From Deltaproteobacteria bacterium (lineage in GTDB: Bacteria > Myxococcota_A > Polyangia > Haliangiales > Haliangiaceae), in NCBI GenBank assembly GCA_025353585.1, contig JANXOM010000312.1, forward strand, positions 1 through 64,000: DNA of 64,000 nt, written 5' to 3'. Position numbers and translations under genes: made by a program. This document shows positions 61,960-64,000 of the stretch, piece by piece. A model generated the notes under the pieces. The model was not told the origin of the DNA, did no database searches, and worked only from the letters and a program-made list of their open reading frames with translations. Within the stretch, counting starts at the first letter, position 1. Each line of letters starts with the position of its first letter.

Positions 61960-62238
61960 ATGCTGTCCCGCTCGACGACGCTGATCTTCGCCGTAGTCCT
62001 CGCCGCGCTGTGCTCGGGTCGCAGTGCGCGCGCCGACACCAAGGTCGACTGGAGCTCGTACCTCGAGCCGGCCGGCTCGAAGGGCCCCGCGGTCAAGCAC
62101 GACGTCCTGGTCCCGCCGCCGAAGACGGTCGCGAAGGCCGCGAAGCCAAGCGCGGTCGCGACGCCGGTGGGGCCAAAGGCCAAGGCGAAGGCGCCGGCGA
62201 AGGCGCCGCGGAAGACCGCGGCCCGCCCGCGCGGTTAA
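61960..62238 (+). CDS. Small exported Lys/Ala/Pro-rich protein
   Basis: 92 residues from the ATG at 61960 (an open frame begins at 61909). Signal peptide TLIFAVVLAALCSGRSARA, then DTKVDWSSYLEPAG and a basic tail of Ala, Lys and Pro (KAKAKAPAKAPRKTAARPRG) like histone-tail or DNA-binding linkers. The tail may bind the cell wall or nucleic acids outside. Unrecognised family. Confidence 0.5.
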   Translation: MLSRSTTLIFAVVLAALCSGRSARADTKVDWSSYLEPAGSKGPAVKHDVLVPPPKTVAKAAKPSAVATPVGPKAKAKAPAKAPRKTAARPRG

Positions 62239-62332
62239 GAGTAAGCCAACAATCGCGCTGCGGTCCCATCATGCCCCGACGCGCGATCGGTAGTGCTTGC
62301 GTGCGCGCGCTCGCGGAGCGCATCTAGGTGCC

Positions 62333-63226
62333 ATGCGAATCGTCGTGACCTCGATTTGTTTGCTCGTCGCCTGCGGCAGCCCGACGCGCAACGGCGGTGA
62401 TGGCAGCGGAAGCGTCGACGCCACCGGCAGCAACGCCGTGGACGCGCCGAGCGGGACGCGCGACGGGGCCGATGACGGCTGCGGGGGCGTCCCCAACTGC
62501 TACAGCGTCTACGCGCACTCGGACAACACGCTGTACGTCATCGACCTGACCACGAAGGCGCTGAACACGGTCGGGCCGTTCAACGCGCCGCCGGCCGGCT
62601 CGGCGACCCATGACGTCATCACCGACCTCGCGGTCGCGCCCGACGGGACGATCTGGGCGGTGTCGGAGACGGCGCTGTACACGGCCAGCGCGGCCGACGG
62701 CCACGTGACGAAGCAAGGCTCGCTGGCGGCCTGCGGAGCGCGCGCGGTCGCGCTGACGTTCACCCCGGCGGGCAAGCTCTACACGGGCGACTTCAAGGGC
62801 GCGATCTGCCCGATCGACACGAGCGGCGCGAGCCCGGTCGTCGGCGCGCCGGTCACGCTGTCGAACGGACTCGCGTTGTCGGGCGACCTCGTCGCGGTGG
62901 GCGATGGCACGGTGTTCGGCACGCTGTACAAGCTGGCCGACGCCGCGAACCACGGCACGCAGGCGAGCAACGTGCTCGGCACGATCGACCTCGCGACCGG
63001 CCACGTGACCCAGCTCGGCGCGACCGGCTTTCCGAAGCTGTTCGGCGTCTCGTTCGCGCACGGCATGGTCATCGGCTTCACGCACGACGGCACGGGGCAC
63101 GCGGTGCAGCTCGACCCGACGACCGGCGCGGGCTCGGTCTACGCGACGTTCCTCGATCCCACGACGCACATGGGCATCTCGTTCGCGGGCGCCGGCGTCA
63201 ACGCGCTCGTCCCGATCATCCAGTAG
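62333..63226 (+). CDS. Secreted lipoprotein, probable beta-propeller-like repeat protein
   Basis: 297 residues. Lipobox LLVACG at the N-terminus; an Asp/Gly/Ser-rich linker; then repeated units of the type TLYVIDLTTKALNTVG, VITDLAVAPDGTIWAV, LTFTPAGKLYTGDF and VLGTIDLATGHVTQLG, typical of YVTN/SMP-30-like beta-propellers. Two Cys in the linker (DDGCGGVPNCY) probably form a disulfide. Function unknown; anchored outside. Its stop overlaps the opposing helicase gene's end by 11 bases. Confidence 0.72.
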   Translation: MRIVVTSICLLVACGSPTRNGGDGSGSVDATGSNAVDAPSGTRDGADDGCGGVPNCYSVYAHSDNTLYVIDLTTKALNTVGPFNAPPAGSATHDVITDLAVAPDGTIWAVSETALYTASAADGHVTKQGSLAACGARAVALTFTPAGKLYTGDFKGAICPIDTSGASPVVGAPVTLSNGLALSGDLVAVGDGTVFGTLYKLADAANHGTQASNVLGTIDLATGHVTQLGATGFPKLFGVSFAHGMVIGFTHDGTGHAVQLDPTTGAGSVYATFLDPTTHMGISFAGAGVNALVPIIQ

Positions 63227-64000
63227 CGCCGCGTGGCGTGACGGCGTCCGCGGCGGCGGCGCGGAGCAGCCGGGCCACGATGCCGGTGGGGGCGATGCTC
63301 TCGAAGTACGCCACGTCCGCGACGAGGACGAGCTTGCCGCGCGCGCGCGAGACGCTGACGTTGAGCAGGTTGGGAGCGTCGGCGAGCAGCGCGCTCTGGC
63401 GCATCGGCGCGGCGTCGACGAGGTCGAGGATCACGATGTCGCACTCGCGGCCCTGGAAGCGGTGAATGGTGCTGCACTCGACGCGGTCGGCGATGCGCTG
63501 CTGCGCAAGGAGCCGGCGGATCTCGGCGGCCTGGGCCGCGTACGGCGTGATGACGGCGATCGACGCCGCGCCGCCGTGGACCGCCTCGAGCGCGAGGGCG
63601 GCCGGGATCGCGGCGGAGGCCGGGTTGATGCGCGACGTGCCCTTCGCCGAGCGCTGGCAGCTCGTGCGGCCGGCCGTGTCTACGACCACCACCGGGCGGC
63701 CCGGGAACGGCGCGCGCGCCGCGATCGCGGCGGTCGCAGCGAGGTCCGCGCCGTGGCGCAAGCGGCCGCGATAGAACAGATCGCCGACGAGCGCGCCGAT
63801 CGCGGGGTGCATGCGGTACTGGACGTCGAGGAGCGCGACCGCGTCCGAGGTCTCGGGCTCGGGGATCGTGACGTCGAAGATGTTGCGGCCGATCGCGCGC
63901 CGCACCTGCTCGTCATCCGACTGCACGATCGGCGGCAGCTGGCGGGGATCGCCGACGACGATGGCGCGCTCGCGACAGAGGCACGCCGCGTAGAACAAAG
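63216..64000 (-). CDS. Superfamily-1 (Upf1/DNA2-like) helicase, C-terminal part, cut by window edge
   Basis: The visible 260 residues start within the helicase core: VVGDPRQLPPIVQ (motif III), LDVQYRMHPAIG (motif IV), ITPYAAQAAEIRRLL, STIHRFQGRECDIVILDLVD (motif V) and LLNVSVSRARGKLVLVAD (motif VI). This matches the AAA_12 half of Upf1-like superfamily-1B helicases, 5'-3' DNA or RNA unwinding enzymes. The ATP-binding half lies beyond base 64000, so the start and total length are unknown. Confidence 0.88.
   Translation of the reverse strand, partial: LFYAACLCRERAIVVGDPRQLPPIVQSDDEQVRRAIGRNIFDVTIPEPETSDAVALLDVQYRMHPAIGALVGDLFYRGRLRHGADLAATAAIAARAPFPGRPVVVVDTAGRTSCQRSAKGTSRINPASAAIPAALALEAVHGGAASIAVITPYAAQAAEIRRLLAQQRIADRVECSTIHRFQGRECDIVILDLVDAAPMRQSALLADAPNLLNVSVSRARGKLVLVADVAYFESIAPTGIVARLLRAAAADAVTPRGATG

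Overview
The window is very GC-rich DNA (about 70 % by eye) with dense coding on both strands. It most resembles a member of the Myxococcota, possibly near Kofleriaceae/Haliangiales; this is inferred from gene content, not from a marker gene. Pointers are a secreted protein with two myxococcal-type Cys-rich 'CGDGxxxxxEVCDDGN' repeats, a 1175-residue TPR protein, a membrane Ser/Thr kinase, a TIGR02996-type 'VYADWL' protein, many lipoproteins and several fatty-acid enzymes. I saw no rRNA, tRNA, CRISPR array or transposase. The left edge is a perfect 125-bp inverted repeat inside a gene, which looks like an assembly or amplification fold-back at a contig end.

Layout. 1-8.6 kb: truncated flotillin-like gene, an 1843-residue AAA+ ATPase and a small secreted protein, then a convergent Gly-rich secreted protein. 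8.7-17 kb: two paralogous lipoproteins overlapping a family-B DNA polymerase, a zinc-ribbon membrane protein on the other strand, and DNA topoisomerase III. 17-20 kb: hemerythrin, an archaeal-type peptidyl-tRNA hydrolase (Pth2) and two tandem nucleotidyltransferases. 20-26.8 kb: DJ-1/PfpI protein, ArsB-type permease, phospholipase-D-like lipoprotein, acyl-CoA dehydrogenase and carboxylesterase. 27-30 kb: a family 2A encapsulin (nanocompartment shell), its cysteine desulfurase cargo and a rhodanese, i.e. a sulfur-handling compartment locus. 30-41.7 kb: a 150-bp palindromic element, then mixed metabolism (PsiE, oxidoreductases, GlxA-type regulator, LemA/TPM pair, iron alcohol dehydrogenase, two thioesterases, acyl-CoA carboxylase beta subunit). 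41.8-52 kb: TPR protein, enoyl-CoA hydratase, Ser/Thr kinase, methyltransferase, acyl-CoA synthetase. 52-56 kb: a broken LysR gene, two YceI-domain genes, and an intact LysR gene divergent from an SDR. 56-64 kb: methyltransferase, Cys-rich lipoprotein, an 82-bp direct-repeat region, small regulators and secreted proteins, and the end of a superfamily-1 helicase cut by the window edge.

Two points stand out. First, the cysteine desulfurase beside the encapsulin lacks, by a clean in-frame gap of about 38 residues, the segment holding the PLP-binding lysine, and an in-frame amber codon lies just upstream of its first usable start. Either the cargo is a non-catalytic derivative or decaying gene, or the assembly is wrong there. 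Second, at least 18 genes on both strands have a TANNNT hexamer 5-8 bases before the start codon with no room for a Shine-Dalgarno site, whereas several genes inside operons have one. Leaderless transcription therefore looks routine in this genome, and the hexamer helps to fix many start codons.
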